A stretch of DNA of 64,000 nucleotides. It comes from Cohnella thailandensis (lineage in GTDB: Bacteria > Bacillota > Bacilli > Paenibacillales > Paenibacillaceae). The position numbers were made by a program, and so were the translations under genes. Below, in pieces: positions 53,435 through 62,996 of the stretch. The stretch's first letter is position 1. Each line of letters starts with the position of its first letter. The notes beneath the pieces were generated by a model. The model was not told where the DNA came from. It made no database searches and saw only the letters and a program-made list of their open reading frames with translations. The stretch is from positions 1-64,000 of the forward strand of contig NZ_JACJVQ010000013.1 in the NCBI RefSeq assembly GCF_014212135.1. The letters run 5' to 3'.

Positions 53435-54273
53435 CTCGCGAACCCTCTCTCCATCGTGTTCGCCCATTCCTCCGGCGTCATGGGAAGAGGCCAATCCACC
53501 CGGCCGGCCCGATGCAGCTCGAATGCCAGCTCCGCCAGATAGGGAAGCCTCAATCCGCATTCCTCGCATGGCGTTCCAACTCTAGCGCGATCGTCCCGCC
53601 TCTCGCCATAGAGGAACTCTCTCCCGGAGCCGTCGAATCGGATCTTACCTTCCGATAGGGCAACGACTCGAACATCGGGCTCCAGCTCCTCCAGCCTCTG
53701 AGTCAACCAGACGACCGCGGTTCCCTGCTCGTGGAGACGCTTGGCAAGAGTTCGAACCCGAAGTGCCGTCTCTTCGTCCAGCATCGAAGTCGCTTCGTCG
53801 AATACGATGAGCGGGGTTCGGCAAGCCGAAGCGGCGACGACCGCGGCTAGCTGCCGCTGCCCGCCCGACAGCTCGGCCCAAGGCGAATCCGCGAGCTCGA
53901 GCAGCCCTGCTTCTTCTAGCGCGGCCTCCACTCGAAGCGGAATCTCTTCCGCCGGCACCGCCTGCCACTCGAGAGCGAAGGTAACCTCCTCGCGAGGCGT
54001 ATCGGCGAACAGCTGGGCATCCGGCTGCTGCATCACATAGGCGGCTGCGCCCTCTCCCGCGAATCCCCGCTCCATCGATCCGACGGCGCCCTCTTCATAG
54101 ATTCCCGCAAGGATTCGTCCGAGCGTCGATTTGCCGCTGCCGTTCACGCCGACCAGGTAGAGCCATTCGCCTCTATTAAGCTTCAAGGAGAGGTCGTCCA
54201 ACCGGGCGGTGGTCTCCCCTCTCTCATCCTCCGTAAGAACCGATAGATGGTTAACTCGTAATCTCTCATCCAT
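53431..54273 (-). CDS. ECF transporter ATP-binding protein EcfA (biotin module)
   Basis: About 280 residues. ABC ATPase with Walker A GVNGSGKSTLGRIL, Q-loop YVMQQPDAQLF (ECF-typical), signature ELSGGQRQLAAV, Walker B LIVFDEATSMLD and an H-loop replaced by WLTQRLEEL (Gln at the usual His position). Its start is 54 bases from a BirA operator, so it is probably biotin-repressed together with the fused partner downstream. Confidence 0.9.
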   Translation of the reverse strand: MDERLRVNHLSVLTEDERGETTARLDDLSLKLNRGEWLYLVGVNGSGKSTLGRILAGIYEEGAVGSMERGFAGEGAAAYVMQQPDAQLFADTPREEVTFALEWQAVPAEEIPLRVEAALEEAGLLELADSPWAELSGGQRQLAAVVAASACRTPLIVFDEATSMLDEETALRVRTLAKRLHEQGTAVVWLTQRLEELEPDVRVVALSEGKIRFDGSGREFLYGERRDDRARVGTPCEECGLRLPYLAELAFELHRAGRVDWPLPMTPEEWANTMERGFAR

Positions 54274-54326
54274 CCGACCGCGAATTCCCCTCTTCCCAAT
54301 CCGTCTTTCCCGTGCTACAATCCAAA

Positions 54327-54359
54327 TTGTTAACCACACAACCACATTTAGGTTAACAT
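54327..54359. promoter_or_regulatory. BirA (biotin repressor) operator
   Basis: TTGTTAACC (54327-54335), a 15-base spacer, then GGTTAACAT (54351-54359): the standard inverted repeat recognised by the bifunctional BirA of Firmicutes. It lies between divergent bioY and ecfA and can repress both. Confidence 0.92.
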
Positions 54360-54378
54360 TAACGAAGGAGTTTTGACA

Positions 54379-55044
54379 ATGACCATTTCCGATTCTGCAT
54401 CCGAACAGCCTTCATCGCCAGACTCTAATCGCAAGCTTGAACCGCTTAAGCCGATACGATCGAATTCCGCGGGCTGGATTCGCGGCGTCGTGTTCACCGC
54501 GCTTTTTGCGGCGTTGTTCATTGCGTTCAGCGCCATCAAGTTCTCCATCGGCATCTCTCCGGTCCCGATCACGCTGCAGGTGCTTGCCGTCATGCTGGCC
54601 GGCGGGTTCCTCGGCGCGTTCTACGGCTTCTGGAGCATCGCCATCGTCCTTCTGCTGACGGCCACCGGTCTCCCGCTCCTTCATGGCAACGGAGGCTTCT
54701 CCTTGATCTTCGGCCCGACGGGCGGCTTCCTATGGGCGTTCCCGTTCTGCGCTCTCTTCATCGGTTGGATAACCGATCTTCTGCTGCGCAACGGGCAGAC
54801 AAGAACGATGAGCGTGTATCGTTACATCGCTCTCGCCGTCGCGATCTATATCGGCGGATTGATATCGTACATAGGCGGAGTGCCTTGGCTCGCTTACAAG
54901 CTGGATTATTCGTTTGCGAAGGCGATCTCCGTCGGCATGACGCCTTATCTGGCCGTCGACGCGGTCAAAGCGGTCGTCGCCGCGCTGCTCGTCGGCGCCC
55001 TGCGTCCCGCTTTCAAGCCTCTGCGCAGAGGCTCCCGCAATTAG
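54379..55044 (+). CDS. bioY: Biotin-specific S component BioY
   Basis: About 221 residues with six predicted membrane helices after a hydrophilic 35-residue N-terminal tail. BioY signatures ITLQVLAVMLAGGFLGAFYG and LTATGLPLLHGNGGFSLIFG followed by PTGGFLWAFPF are clear. It binds biotin and works with the EcfA/EcfA-EcfT proteins encoded divergently. ATG 54379 follows GAAGGAG eight bases upstream. It is controlled by the BirA operator at 54327-54359. Confidence 0.95.
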   Translation: MTISDSASEQPSSPDSNRKLEPLKPIRSNSAGWIRGVVFTALFAALFIAFSAIKFSIGISPVPITLQVLAVMLAGGFLGAFYGFWSIAIVLLLTATGLPLLHGNGGFSLIFGPTGGFLWAFPFCALFIGWITDLLLRNGQTRTMSVYRYIALAVAIYIGGLISYIGGVPWLAYKLDYSFAKAISVGMTPYLAVDAVKAVVAALLVGALRPAFKPLRRGSRN

Positions 55045-55070
55045 CAATTAGCAATTAGCAATAGCAATTA
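55038..55070. repeat. Short tandem repeat just after bioY
   Basis: Four to five copies of a seven-base unit (CAATTAG, last copies shortened) begin in the last codon of bioY and run into the spacer before the terminator. Its copy number could vary between strains. Confidence 0.75.
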
Positions 55071-55074
55071 ACAA

Positions 55075-55126
55075 GAAGAAGGCCTCCCGAGCGTCGATCG
55101 CGCGACGCGGCGGGAAGCCTTCTTTG
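55075..55126. terminator. Bidirectional terminator between bioY and the alcohol dehydrogenase gene
   Basis: AAGAAGGCCTCCCG pairs with CGGGAAGCCTTCTT around an inner CGTCG/CGACG hairpin. T-rich ends lie on the plus strand (TTCTTTG) and AAGAAGAA on the other. It serves the two convergent genes. Confidence 0.8.
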
Positions 55127-55129
55127 CCT

Positions 55130-56293
55130 TTACAGCGCGCGGCGGTAGATGTCCAGGACGTCCTCTTTCGTTAAGGACAGGAAGTGCCCGCGAGGGCCGT
55201 TCGCCGTCACCTTGCCCGCCATGAGCTCCAGCTTGCTGTCATCGATTCCGTAATCGCCAAGGCGAGTCGGCGCTCCGAGGGACGACCAGAAGTCCCTCAA
55301 GGCCGCGATGGCGTCTTCGGCCAGCTTTTCCACCGGTCGGCCTTCCCCGTTCACTCCGAACACGTTAACTCCGAGCTGCGCGAACTTCTCCGGATGCTTC
55401 TTGGACGCGACGTCCATCCAGTGCGGGAACAGAATCGCCAGACCCCCGCCATGCGGGATATCGTAGACGGCGGAGACGGCATGCTCCATGTCGTGATTCG
55501 CCCAATCTCCCCGAACCCCCATCGAGAGCAGCCCGTTCAGAGCCATCGTTCCGCAGTACAGAATCGTGCCGCGGTGCTCCAGATTGCCGAGATCCTTCAC
55601 CAGCTTCGGAGCGGTCTGAACGATCGCGCGCAAAATCGATTCGCAGAACCCGTCCTGCACCGGGGTGTTCGAATCCTGATGAAAATACTGCTCGAACACA
55701 TGGCTCATCATGTCGACGATCCCGTAAACCGTCTGGTCCAGCGGAACGGACGCCGTAAACGAAGGCACCAGAATGGAAAACTGCGGGAATACGAGCGGGC
55801 TGCCCCAGCCGTGCTTCTCTTCGACCTCGAGATTAGAGATGACCGAGCCCGAATTCATCTCGGAGCCGGTCGCGGCCAGCGTCAGAACGGCGCCAAGCGG
55901 CAGAGCGTCCTTAACGACCGCTTTCTTGGTTACGACTTCCCAGAAGTCCCCGTCGTACTTCGCCGCCGCGGCGATCGCCTTCGTGCAGTCGATGACGCTC
56001 CCGCCGCCAACCGCAAGCACCCAATCGATCTTGTGCTCCCGGCATAGCTCGGCTCCGCGCCGAACGGTCGTGACTCGCGGATTCGGCTCGACGCCGGAGA
56101 GCTCGAACACCTCGGCCCCCGCTTCCCGCAGCTCGCCCATGACCGCGTCATAGACGCCGTTGCGGCGGATGCTTCCTCCGCCATAGACGAGCAGGACCCG
56201 CGTACCCAATCTCTTGCCTTCCATGCCGAGCTTGCTTAATTGATCTTCTCCGAAATAAAGCTTCGTCGGGTTCGAGTAAACGAACGATTTCAT
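55130..56293 (-). CDS. Iron-containing alcohol dehydrogenase (YugJ/BdhA-like)
   Basis: 387 residues. NAD(P)-binding GGGS motif in [20 protein letters not shown]; metal ligands Asp and His residues in [35 protein letters not shown]. It belongs to the NADH-dependent butanol dehydrogenase group, reducing aldehydes to alcohols. ATG 56293 follows AAAGGAGTG; upstream codons look non-coding. It is monocistronic. Confidence 0.94.
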   Translation of the reverse strand: MKSFVYSNPTKLYFGEDQLSKLGMEGKRLGTRVLLVYGGGSIRRNGVYDAVMGELREAGAEVFELSGVEPNPRVTTVRRGAELCREHKIDWVLAVGGGSVIDCTKAIAAAAKYDGDFWEVVTKKAVVKDALPLGAVLTLAATGSEMNSGSVISNLEVEEKHGWGSPLVFPQFSILVPSFTASVPLDQTVYGIVDMMSHVFEQYFHQDSNTPVQDGFCESILRAIVQTAPKLVKDLGNLEHRGTILYCGTMALNGLLSMGVRGDWANHDMEHAVSAVYDIPHGGGLAILFPHWMDVASKKHPEKFAQLGVNVFGVNGEGRPVEKLAEDAIAALRDFWSSLGAPTRLGDYGIDDSKLELMAGKVTANGPRGHFLSLTKEDVLDIYRRAL

Positions 56294-56438
56294 CCGGAAC
56301 ACTCCTTTGTCTGGCGGATCTGTGCTTATTCCCTCGTGGGACGACCGTACAAGCAAGCCAATGTCCTTGAGCATAAAGTGAAAGGTACCCGAAGACATCC
56401 TTGCTCGCAGGGTTACACGAGGAGCGTGAATCGGCTTC

Positions 56439-57080
56439 ATGTCAAGCATACGGTTGGACATTTATCATTCGCAAATACCGAATAACGCCGTCTATCTTAC
56501 CTTCAATGGACTTGGCAGCGGCGAGAATACCTTGCGGTCCATAGGAAGCGGCAAGCAAGTGACCCTTAGACGAGGCACCGTGCGCCGGAATGCCATCCTC
56601 CTCTTTCGGGAGAACGGCGAGAGCTTCACGAACGAGATGGAGATGAGCTCTAAGCTGGCCGCCGCTCTCAGCCTTCGTTCTCATTTTCGCTATCTCGTAA
56701 CCTATGATTCGGTGGCGAACGTCCTTGCCTTCGTCCCTTCCCCGATCAGCATCGCTCAAGCCAAGCTTAAGAGCAACTACAAAGCCAATTTGAACCGAAT
56801 TTTGATCGGCTACGAGCTTCTCTCCAAGCTGGGCATTCCCGAGAATCGCTCGCAGAGCGTCGTGTGCCGAACGCAATCCGCTTCCATACGGCTGACCGTC
56901 AGCACCCCGTCGAACCTGTTCGACAACGGCCTCGGTCTGGATCCGGCGGTCATCCGGGCCCTGCATCTGGTTCCCGACTCCCATGTAACGCTCAGCTACA
57001 ATCAGAACACGAAAGTACTGGCCTTCAAAGCGGCGAAGCCGCCAAGCTCATCGCAGAACAGAACGGGCGGAGCCTCTTAG
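56439..57080 (+). CDS. Hypothetical protein (about 213 residues)
   Basis: Not recognised. It appears to contain two similar beta-rich, AbrB- or double-psi-like halves ([60 protein letters not shown]). Basic, no signal or membrane helix. The start is uncertain because GGAG lies 14 bases from ATG 56439. A terminator overlaps its stop codon. Confidence 0.6.
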   Translation: MSSIRLDIYHSQIPNNAVYLTFNGLGSGENTLRSIGSGKQVTLRRGTVRRNAILLFRENGESFTNEMEMSSKLAAALSLRSHFRYLVTYDSVANVLAFVPSPISIAQAKLKSNYKANLNRILIGYELLSKLGIPENRSQSVVCRTQSASIRLTVSTPSNLFDNGLGLDPAVIRALHLVPDSHVTLSYNQNTKVLAFKAAKPPSSSQNRTGGAS

Positions 57081-57091
57081 CGGCTCCGCCC
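57065..57091 (+). terminator. Strong hairpin at the end of the hypothetical gene
   Basis: GGGCGGAGCC pairs perfectly with GGCTCCGCCC around TCTTAGC, followed by ATCTTCTGCC. The T-tract is weak. It lies between convergent genes. Confidence 0.65.
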
Positions 57092-57124
57092 ATCTTCTGC
57101 CTCTATCCCGATGGAACGAGGAGC

Positions 57125-57622
57125 TTAATCGCAATTTTCCGGCGCTTCCGGCTTCGAGGCGGCTTCCAGATCCAGCTTCTCGGCTACCGTATCGCGGATG
57201 ATCGATACGATCGATTGCAGCAAGTAGTTCACGTCCGTCTGGCTCTGCTGGAACTGCTGCACGACCGGCATCTCGTCGAGCTCGTCCTGGAGAACGGCGA
57301 TTTCCTGCTCGATTTTGTCCACCATAGCCGGGTTCTTGAACGTATTCTGGAAGGCGACAAGCTCCTTCTGTTTCTTCTTGATCTGCGCGATCAAGCCTTG
57401 GATCTTCTCATGCGATTGAACCAGTCTCTCGGACTTCTGGTAGAGGGAGACCTCTTCCGTCGTCGTGATCAGCTGGGCCAGCTCGCGCGCGCGAGCCAGA
57501 ATGTCCTCCCGGACGATCAGCTCCCGGTTGTCGAAGCGAGGAATGCCTTCTTCATCGTGATGGCAATGGTCATAAGGATCATGGTCATGCGTATGGTCGT
57601 GAATTGAATTCGTTGCGGACAT
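57125..57622 (-). CDS. ricA: RicA family regulator (YlbF/YmcA) with His-rich N-terminus
   Basis: 165 residues. Residues about 35-160 are the helical YlbF/YmcA domain (VREDILARARELAQLITTTE, MPVVQQFQQSQTDVNYLLQS). In Bacillus subtilis RicA (YmcA) acts with RicF and RicT in the Y-complex that binds an iron-sulphur cluster and promotes RNase Y processing and biofilm/sporulation. Gene order miaB-ricA is conserved here. The first 28 residues contain many His/Asp (IHDHTHDHDPYDHCHHDEEG), an added feature not present in the B. subtilis protein as I remember it. Confidence 0.88.
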   Translation of the reverse strand: MSATNSIHDHTHDHDPYDHCHHDEEGIPRFDNRELIVREDILARARELAQLITTTEEVSLYQKSERLVQSHEKIQGLIAQIKKKQKELVAFQNTFKNPAMVDKIEQEIAVLQDELDEMPVVQQFQQSQTDVNYLLQSIVSIIRDTVAEKLDLEAASKPEAPENCD

Positions 57623-57688
57623 GTCGATAAGTCTCCTTGTATCGGCGAATAGCCCGGCTATTCGGCATCAGTATTGTGGTGAATCCGG

Positions 57689-59254
57689 TTAAGCTCCGTG
57701 AGACAAAGCGGCCAATTGCGGAGGCTCGACCGCTTCTGCGTTCAGATACCAGGTCATCGGCTTCGTGATCCGAACCTGCATGAAGTGCCCGACCCAGTCC
57801 TTCGGTCCTTCGAAGTGAATCAGCTTGTTCGAACGGGTCCGTCCGGAGAGGACGTTCGGATTGTTCTTGCTCTGGCCTTCGACGAGAACCTCGACCGTCT
57901 CCCCGACGAGCTGCTGGTTGCTCTTCAAGCTCATCTCGGCAATCAGCGCGTTCAGACGGCTCAGGCGCTCCTGCTTCACGGACATCGGAACGTTGTCCTC
58001 CATCGCGGCAGCCGGCGTGCCTTCCCGAGGGGAGTAGATAAACGTGTACGCCATGGAAATTCTGGTTTCGCGCACGATGGACAGCGTCTCCTCGAACTGC
58101 TCCTCCGTCTCGCCAGGGAAGCCGACGATGATGTCGGATGTTAGAACCGCGTTCGGGATCGCCTCTCGGATCTTGCGTACCAGCTCCAGGAACTGCTCTC
58201 TCGTATACTTCCGGCTCATCCGCTTCAGCACCTCGGTGCTCCCCGATTGGAAAGGCAGGTGAATCGCCTCGACCAGATTGCCGCCCTTCGCGAGCACCTC
58301 GATCAGATGATCGTCGAAGTCGCGGGGATGCGAGGTCGTGAAGCGAACGCGCGGAATGTCGATCGAACGGATGTCTTCCATCAGGTCGGCGAACCGGTAT
58401 TGGCGATCCGCGAAGTCTTTGCCGTAGGCGTTCACGTTCTGTCCCAGGAGGGTAATCTCCTTGAAGCCTCGTCTAGCCAGGTCCCGCACTTCCGCGATCA
58501 CGTCCTCCGGAAGCCGGCTTCTCTCCTTGCCTCTCGTATACGGCACGATGCAATACGTACAGAATTTGTCGCAGCCGTACATGATGTTGACCCAAGCTCT
58601 CATTCCGTCGCGTTTCTTCGGCAGGTTCTCGATGATGTCGCCTTCCTTGGACCACACCTCGATGACCATCTCCCGGGAAAAAACGACGTCGCGAAGAAGG
58701 TGCGGAAGCCGATGGATGTTGTGAGTCCCGAAGACGAGATCCACGTGCGGGTGCTTGCTCATCAGCCGGTTCACGACCGCCGCCTCTTGGGACATGCAGC
58801 CGCAGACTCCGAGAATCAAGCCCGGCTTCTCCTGCTTTAAGGTCTTGAGATGGCCGAGCTCTCCGAACACCTTGTCCTCCGCGTTCTCGCGGATCGCGCA
58901 CGTGTTCAGGAGGATTACGTCCGCCTGCTTCCGGTCCTCGGTAGCGGCGTAGCCCATCTCCTCGAACAGGCCCCGCATTACCTCGGTATCGTGCTCGTTC
59001 ATCTGGCAGCCGTAGGTCATGATGTAATAAAATTTATCCCTGCCGAAGTCCCGCATGTCTTCGGGAATGGCATTATCGTAATGAATCCGAATCTCTTCCT
59101 TGCCCCGCTTCTTCTCATCCTTGTAGTCAGGGGCGGACTGGATCTGGATATGGCGGCCGTTCAGTCGGAGTGTCGTCTTGCCGTCCTCTTCCCGAATCAC
59201 CTTGGCATCGCTGAAGTCGAAGTACTTCGAATAATCCTTGGTCTCCTTCTTCAT
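57689..59254 (-). CDS. miaB: MiaB tRNA methylthiotransferase
   Basis: 521 residues. An N-terminal UPF0004 domain with three Cys ([35 protein letters not shown]) binds one [4Fe-4S] cluster. The radical-SAM domain has [15 protein letters not shown] (CxxxCxxC). A C-terminal TRAM domain (about residues 445-510) ends the protein. It converts i6A37 to ms2i6A37 in tRNA. The first 70 residues form the extension typical of Bacillales MiaB. ricA follows on the same strand. Confidence 0.96.
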   Translation of the reverse strand: MKKETKDYSKYFDFSDAKVIREEDGKTTLRLNGRHIQIQSAPDYKDEKKRGKEEIRIHYDNAIPEDMRDFGRDKFYYIMTYGCQMNEHDTEVMRGLFEEMGYAATEDRKQADVILLNTCAIRENAEDKVFGELGHLKTLKQEKPGLILGVCGCMSQEAAVVNRLMSKHPHVDLVFGTHNIHRLPHLLRDVVFSREMVIEVWSKEGDIIENLPKKRDGMRAWVNIMYGCDKFCTYCIVPYTRGKERSRLPEDVIAEVRDLARRGFKEITLLGQNVNAYGKDFADRQYRFADLMEDIRSIDIPRVRFTTSHPRDFDDHLIEVLAKGGNLVEAIHLPFQSGSTEVLKRMSRKYTREQFLELVRKIREAIPNAVLTSDIIVGFPGETEEQFEETLSIVRETRISMAYTFIYSPREGTPAAAMEDNVPMSVKQERLSRLNALIAEMSLKSNQQLVGETVEVLVEGQSKNNPNVLSGRTRSNKLIHFEGPKDWVGHFMQVRITKPMTWYLNAEAVEPPQLAALSHGA

Positions 59255-59428
59255 CTCGGTTACGCTTCCCCCTCATCAAGCTGTCAGCGTTGTCATCCTT
59301 GCAAAGCGTTGCTCCGAAAAATTATACCATTAGAGCGGCGCGATTGCCATTGCCTGCCTTCTATTTGACGGCAAAAAGACGAGCTCTCGCTCGCCTTGAC
59401 CGTTCTCTGCGTCGGTTCGCTGCTCCGA

Positions 59429-60007
59429 TTACTCGATGATCTCGCCGAAATCGCCCGTCGACACGCCCGCCGCGTTGCCCTCGTCGGTATCGATATGCAT
59501 GTCCAAAGCGAAATCGGGCGATACGCGCGCGATGACGTTCTCGAACACTAAGCCTCGCTCTCCGCCTACCCTGACTTTAAGCAGCTGCTTGTCCGAGATG
59601 CCCCAACGCTCGGCGTCCGAGGTGTGGAAATGAATATGCCTTGCGGCGATAATGACGCCCTTCTCGACCGTCACTTCCCCGGCGGGACCTACGATCCGCA
59701 TGCCGGGGGTGCCTTCGATATGGCCGGATTCGCGAACGGGCGCGGGAATGCCGAGCGAGAACGCGTCCGTCTTGGATACTTCGAGCTGGGTTGCCTTTCT
59801 GGCCGGACCGAGAATCCGTACCTTCGGGAAGGAGCCCTTCGGTCCATATACCGCTACCGTCTCGTTCGCGGCGAATTGACCGGGCTGGGAGAGAGGCTTC
59901 ATCTCCGTCAGCTTGGCGCCTTGGCCGAACAGAATCTCGATATGCTCCTGGCTGAGATGGATATGGCGCGCCGAGACGCCTACGGGTATTTGCCGGGTTT
60001 CGTTCAT
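59429..60007 (-). CDS. pduL: PduL-type phosphate propanoyl/acetyltransferase
   Basis: About 192 residues with the two PduL domains, each with its His-rich metal-binding motif: VSARHIHLSQEH (about residue 12) and IIAARHIHFHTSDAERW (about residue 118). PduL interconverts acyl-CoA and acyl phosphate using zinc. There is no microcompartment gene nearby, so a housekeeping phosphotransacylase role is more likely. AGGAAGGATTACC precedes ATG 60007. Confidence 0.93.
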   Translation of the reverse strand: MNETRQIPVGVSARHIHLSQEHIEILFGQGAKLTEMKPLSQPGQFAANETVAVYGPKGSFPKVRILGPARKATQLEVSKTDAFSLGIPAPVRESGHIEGTPGMRIVGPAGEVTVEKGVIIAARHIHFHTSDAERWGISDKQLLKVRVGGERGLVFENVIARVSPDFALDMHIDTDEGNAAGVSTGDFGEIIE

Positions 60008-60150
60008 GGTAATCCTTCCTCTCTTCTGTCGATACGCTAGGAATCGTCTATACGAAGCCATTATAACCCAAACGGCGGGCTATGGTTCAAGCGGCGACAA
60101 CTATTCACATGCCGTCCATAGAGTTGTCGGGGATTTGCCTTATTCTCCGC

Positions 60151-60182
60151 AAAAAACAGAGGAAGGATCGCTCCTCCCCCTC
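60151..60182 (-). terminator. Rho-independent terminator after korB
   Basis: On the minus strand AGGGGGAGGA pairs with TCCTTCCTCT (two G-U pairs) around GCGA, followed by GTTTTTTG. It ends the korA-korB transcript. Confidence 0.85.
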
Positions 60183-60201
60183 GGTTTCTCGGTCGATTCG
60201 A

Positions 60202-61068
60202 TTATTTGAATTCCGCCAGCAGCTTGTCGAAGTCGCCCGCGGACAGCTTCAAATCCTGCTTCGCCAGCGCTTCCTGCCTGAAGCCGACGGCCAGATCCTC
60301 GTACGATTTGCGTCCCTTGTCCTGATAGATCAGACCGGTCAGCATGCCGCCCGTCTCCATGATCTTGTTCATGGCGGCGACGCGGTTCGACGGGTCGTAA
60401 TCCTCGAATTGGTCGAGGTTGACGATGTTCTCCTTGAACCAGTCGTACGTGTTGATCTTGTTGAAGGTCACGCAAGGGCTGAATACGTTGATCAGCGAGA
60501 AGCCCTTGTGCTGCAGCCCGGCTTCGATCAGAGCCGTCAGCTGCTTCAGATCGCTCGAGAACGACTGGGCGACGAACGTTGCGCCCGCGGACAGCGCGAT
60601 CTCCAGCGGAGACAGCGTGGACTCGATCGAGCCCTCCGGCGTCGACTTCGTCTTGAAGCCTTCGGCGCTGCGCGGGGACGTCTGCCCCTTCGTCAGGCCA
60701 TAGATCTGATTGTCCATGACGATGTAGGTAATGTCGAGGTTCCGGCGGATCGCGTGAACCGTGTGGCCCATCCCGATCGCGAAGCCGTCTCCGTCGCCGC
60801 CCGAAGCGATGACCGTCAGCTCGCGGTTGGCGAGCTTGACGCCTTGGGCGATCGGCAGCGCGCGGCCGTGAATGCCGTGCAGGCCGTAAGCGTTGATGTA
60901 GCCGGAGATCCGTCCCGAGCAGCCGATGCCGGAGATGACCGCGAGCTGCTCCGGCTCTAGGCCGACGTTCGCCGCCGCGCGTTGAATGGCCGCCTGAACG
61001 GAGAAGTCTCCGCAGCCCGGACACCAGTTCGGCTTGACGTTGTTGCGGAACTCTTTGAATGTCGCCAT
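60202..61068 (-). CDS. korB: 2-oxoacid:ferredoxin oxidoreductase beta subunit
   Basis: 288 residues. Thiamine-diphosphate subunit: WCPGCGDFSVQAAI near the N-terminus, the TPP/Mg motif ASGGDGDGFAIGMGHTVHAI, and VMDNQIYGLTKGQTSP. Together with the alpha subunit just upstream (one-base gap) it oxidises 2-oxoglutarate or a related 2-oxoacid to acyl-CoA with reduction of ferredoxin. The N-terminal Cys pair could help hold a [4Fe-4S] cluster. Confidence 0.95.
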   Translation of the reverse strand: MATFKEFRNNVKPNWCPGCGDFSVQAAIQRAAANVGLEPEQLAVISGIGCSGRISGYINAYGLHGIHGRALPIAQGVKLANRELTVIASGGDGDGFAIGMGHTVHAIRRNLDITYIVMDNQIYGLTKGQTSPRSAEGFKTKSTPEGSIESTLSPLEIALSAGATFVAQSFSSDLKQLTALIEAGLQHKGFSLINVFSPCVTFNKINTYDWFKENIVNLDQFEDYDPSNRVAAMNKIMETGGMLTGLIYQDKGRKSYEDLAVGFRQEALAKQDLKLSAGDFDKLLAEFK

Positions 61069-61069
61069 T

Positions 61070-62806
61070 TTATCTCAACTCCTTGCAGGCTTTTTCGATC
61101 TCGGACGGCAGGAACGGCGTCCCGTCGTACTTGAGCAGGTTCTCGATCTTGTCGTGATAGCCGACGTTCTGCTTGATCAGGTTCGCCAATTGGCCGGTCG
61201 CGTTGTTCTCCAGCACGACGACCTTCTTCGCGCTCTTCAGATGCGGCTCCAGCAGATCGGAAGGGAACGGATGCAACTGGCGCACCGTGACATGATTCGT
61301 CGAGATGCCTTCCCGATTCAAGCGGCCGCGCGCCTCGTCGATCGTGCCGCCGGTCGAGCCCATGGCCACGATCAGCAGCTCCGGAGCTTCGTTCGGCGCA
61401 TCCGCCTTGACGGCGTTCGCGATGCGCAGGTTGGCGAGCTTGCCGAGGCGCTTCTCCATCATCTTCTTGCGATTGATCGCGCTCTCCGACGGACGTCCTT
61501 CCTGGTCATGCTCGACGCCGGTCACGTGATGAATGCCGTTCTTGGCGCCGGGAAGCACGCGGGGAGATACCCCGTCCTCCGTGAATTCGTAACGTTTGAA
61601 CAGCGCGTGCTGCTCCAGCTGCGGGAGCTCGTCGGTCACGAGCTTGCCGCGCTCGATTTGGATCTTATCGTAGTCGAGCGGTTCGCACGATTGCTTGCCG
61701 AGCGACAGCTGCAGGTCCGTCGCCACGATGACCGGAACCTGGTATTTCTCCGCCACGTTGAACGCCTCGATCATGTCGTAGAAGCATTCCTCGATCGTGC
61801 TCGGGGCGATGACGACCTTCGGAATCTCGCCGTGCGTCCCGTAGATGAGCGCGTTGATATCGGATTGCTCCTGCTTCGTCGGCAGGCCCGTCGAAGGGCC
61901 GCCCCGCTGCGTATCGATAATGACGAGCGGCGTCTCGGTCATGCCGGACAGGCCGATCGCTTCCATCATCAGGGACAGGCCGGGTCCGGCGGAAGCCGTC
62001 ATCGTGCGCACGCCCGCATAGTTCGCGCCGATGGCCATCGTCACCGCGGCGATCTCGTCTTCCGTCTGCACGACCGTGCCGCCGAACTTCGGCAGCTTCT
62101 TGATCAGATACTCCATGACCTCGGACGCCGGCGTGATCGGATAGGCCGACATGAGGCGGCAGCCTGCCGCGAGAGAGCCCAAGCCCATCGCTTCGTTGCC
62201 GATCATGAACAGCTTCTGCTTGCCGTCGGCCGGCTCCAGACGGAATTCGTCAAGCGGTCCTCCCGCTTGCTCCAGTACGAATTCCGCTCCGCGTTTGACC
62301 GCTTCGACGTTCTTCTCGACGACGGCCGGACCCTTGCGTCCGAATTCCTCTTCCACCGCTTTATTGAATACCTCGAGCGGCAGCCCCAGAAGAGCCCAGG
62401 AAGCGCCGGAGGCGACCATGTTCTTCATGAGCGAAGTGCCCAGCTCTTCCGCGATCGCGGTGATCGGAACGGCGAACAGCCGCGCTTCGACGCCTTCGGG
62501 AACGGTCGGCGAGAACTTCGCGTCCGCCACGACCACTCCTCCGGGTCTAAGCTCCTTAGCGTTCAGATCGATGCTCTCCTGATCGAATGCGACCAGGATG
62601 TCCAGATCGTCCGATATCGCCCGAATGGGCATCGTGCTGATCCGGATCTTGTTATTTGTATGTCCGCCCTTTATACGCGAAGAAAAGTGACGATACCCAT
62701 AGAGGTAATAGCCAAGCCGATTAAGCGCGGTCGAGAAAATCCGGTCCGTACTCTCTACCCCTTCCCCTTGCTGGCCGCCAATTTTCCATGACAATTGACT
62801 GATCAC
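61070..62806 (-). CDS. korA: 2-oxoacid:ferredoxin oxidoreductase alpha subunit (gamma-alpha fusion)
   Basis: About 578 residues. The N-terminal gamma domain has the CoA-related GGQQGEGVESTDRIFS motif, followed by the alpha pyrimidine-binding domain (GNEAMGLGSLAAGCRLMSAY followed by PITPASEVMEYL, and TASAGPGLSLMMEAIGLSGM). GTG 62806 lies nine bases past AGAGGAG and begins ISQLSWKIGG. It forms the operon korA-korB with the beta subunit. This fused layout is normal for Firmicutes. Confidence 0.95.
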   Translation of the reverse strand: MISQLSWKIGGQQGEGVESTDRIFSTALNRLGYYLYGYRHFSSRIKGGHTNNKIRISTMPIRAISDDLDILVAFDQESIDLNAKELRPGGVVVADAKFSPTVPEGVEARLFAVPITAIAEELGTSLMKNMVASGASWALLGLPLEVFNKAVEEEFGRKGPAVVEKNVEAVKRGAEFVLEQAGGPLDEFRLEPADGKQKLFMIGNEAMGLGSLAAGCRLMSAYPITPASEVMEYLIKKLPKFGGTVVQTEDEIAAVTMAIGANYAGVRTMTASAGPGLSLMMEAIGLSGMTETPLVIIDTQRGGPSTGLPTKQEQSDINALIYGTHGEIPKVVIAPSTIEECFYDMIEAFNVAEKYQVPVIVATDLQLSLGKQSCEPLDYDKIQIERGKLVTDELPQLEQHALFKRYEFTEDGVSPRVLPGAKNGIHHVTGVEHDQEGRPSESAINRKKMMEKRLGKLANLRIANAVKADAPNEAPELLIVAMGSTGGTIDEARGRLNREGISTNHVTVRQLHPFPSDLLEPHLKSAKKVVVLENNATGQLANLIKQNVGYHDKIENLLKYDGTPFLPSEIEKACKELR

Positions 62807-62996
62807 AGTGTCATCTCCTCTTGAACTCTGCTTCGACAACGGATAAATAAATATTTTAATCGATACTTAAGTTTGTTATCAACCAAATAAATTTTATGAT
62901 TCCGTCCCATAAATTGCAAGCGTTTCGATGGAAAAGCAACGATAGCTCTTTCGCATGAAATCCATGTATTTGCGGTATGAATCAAGCCTGCAATCA

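Noticed and set aside
61034..62791. 585-codon plus-strand frame opposite korA
   Set aside because: Antisense shadow of a clearly identified gene, with no recognisable domain.
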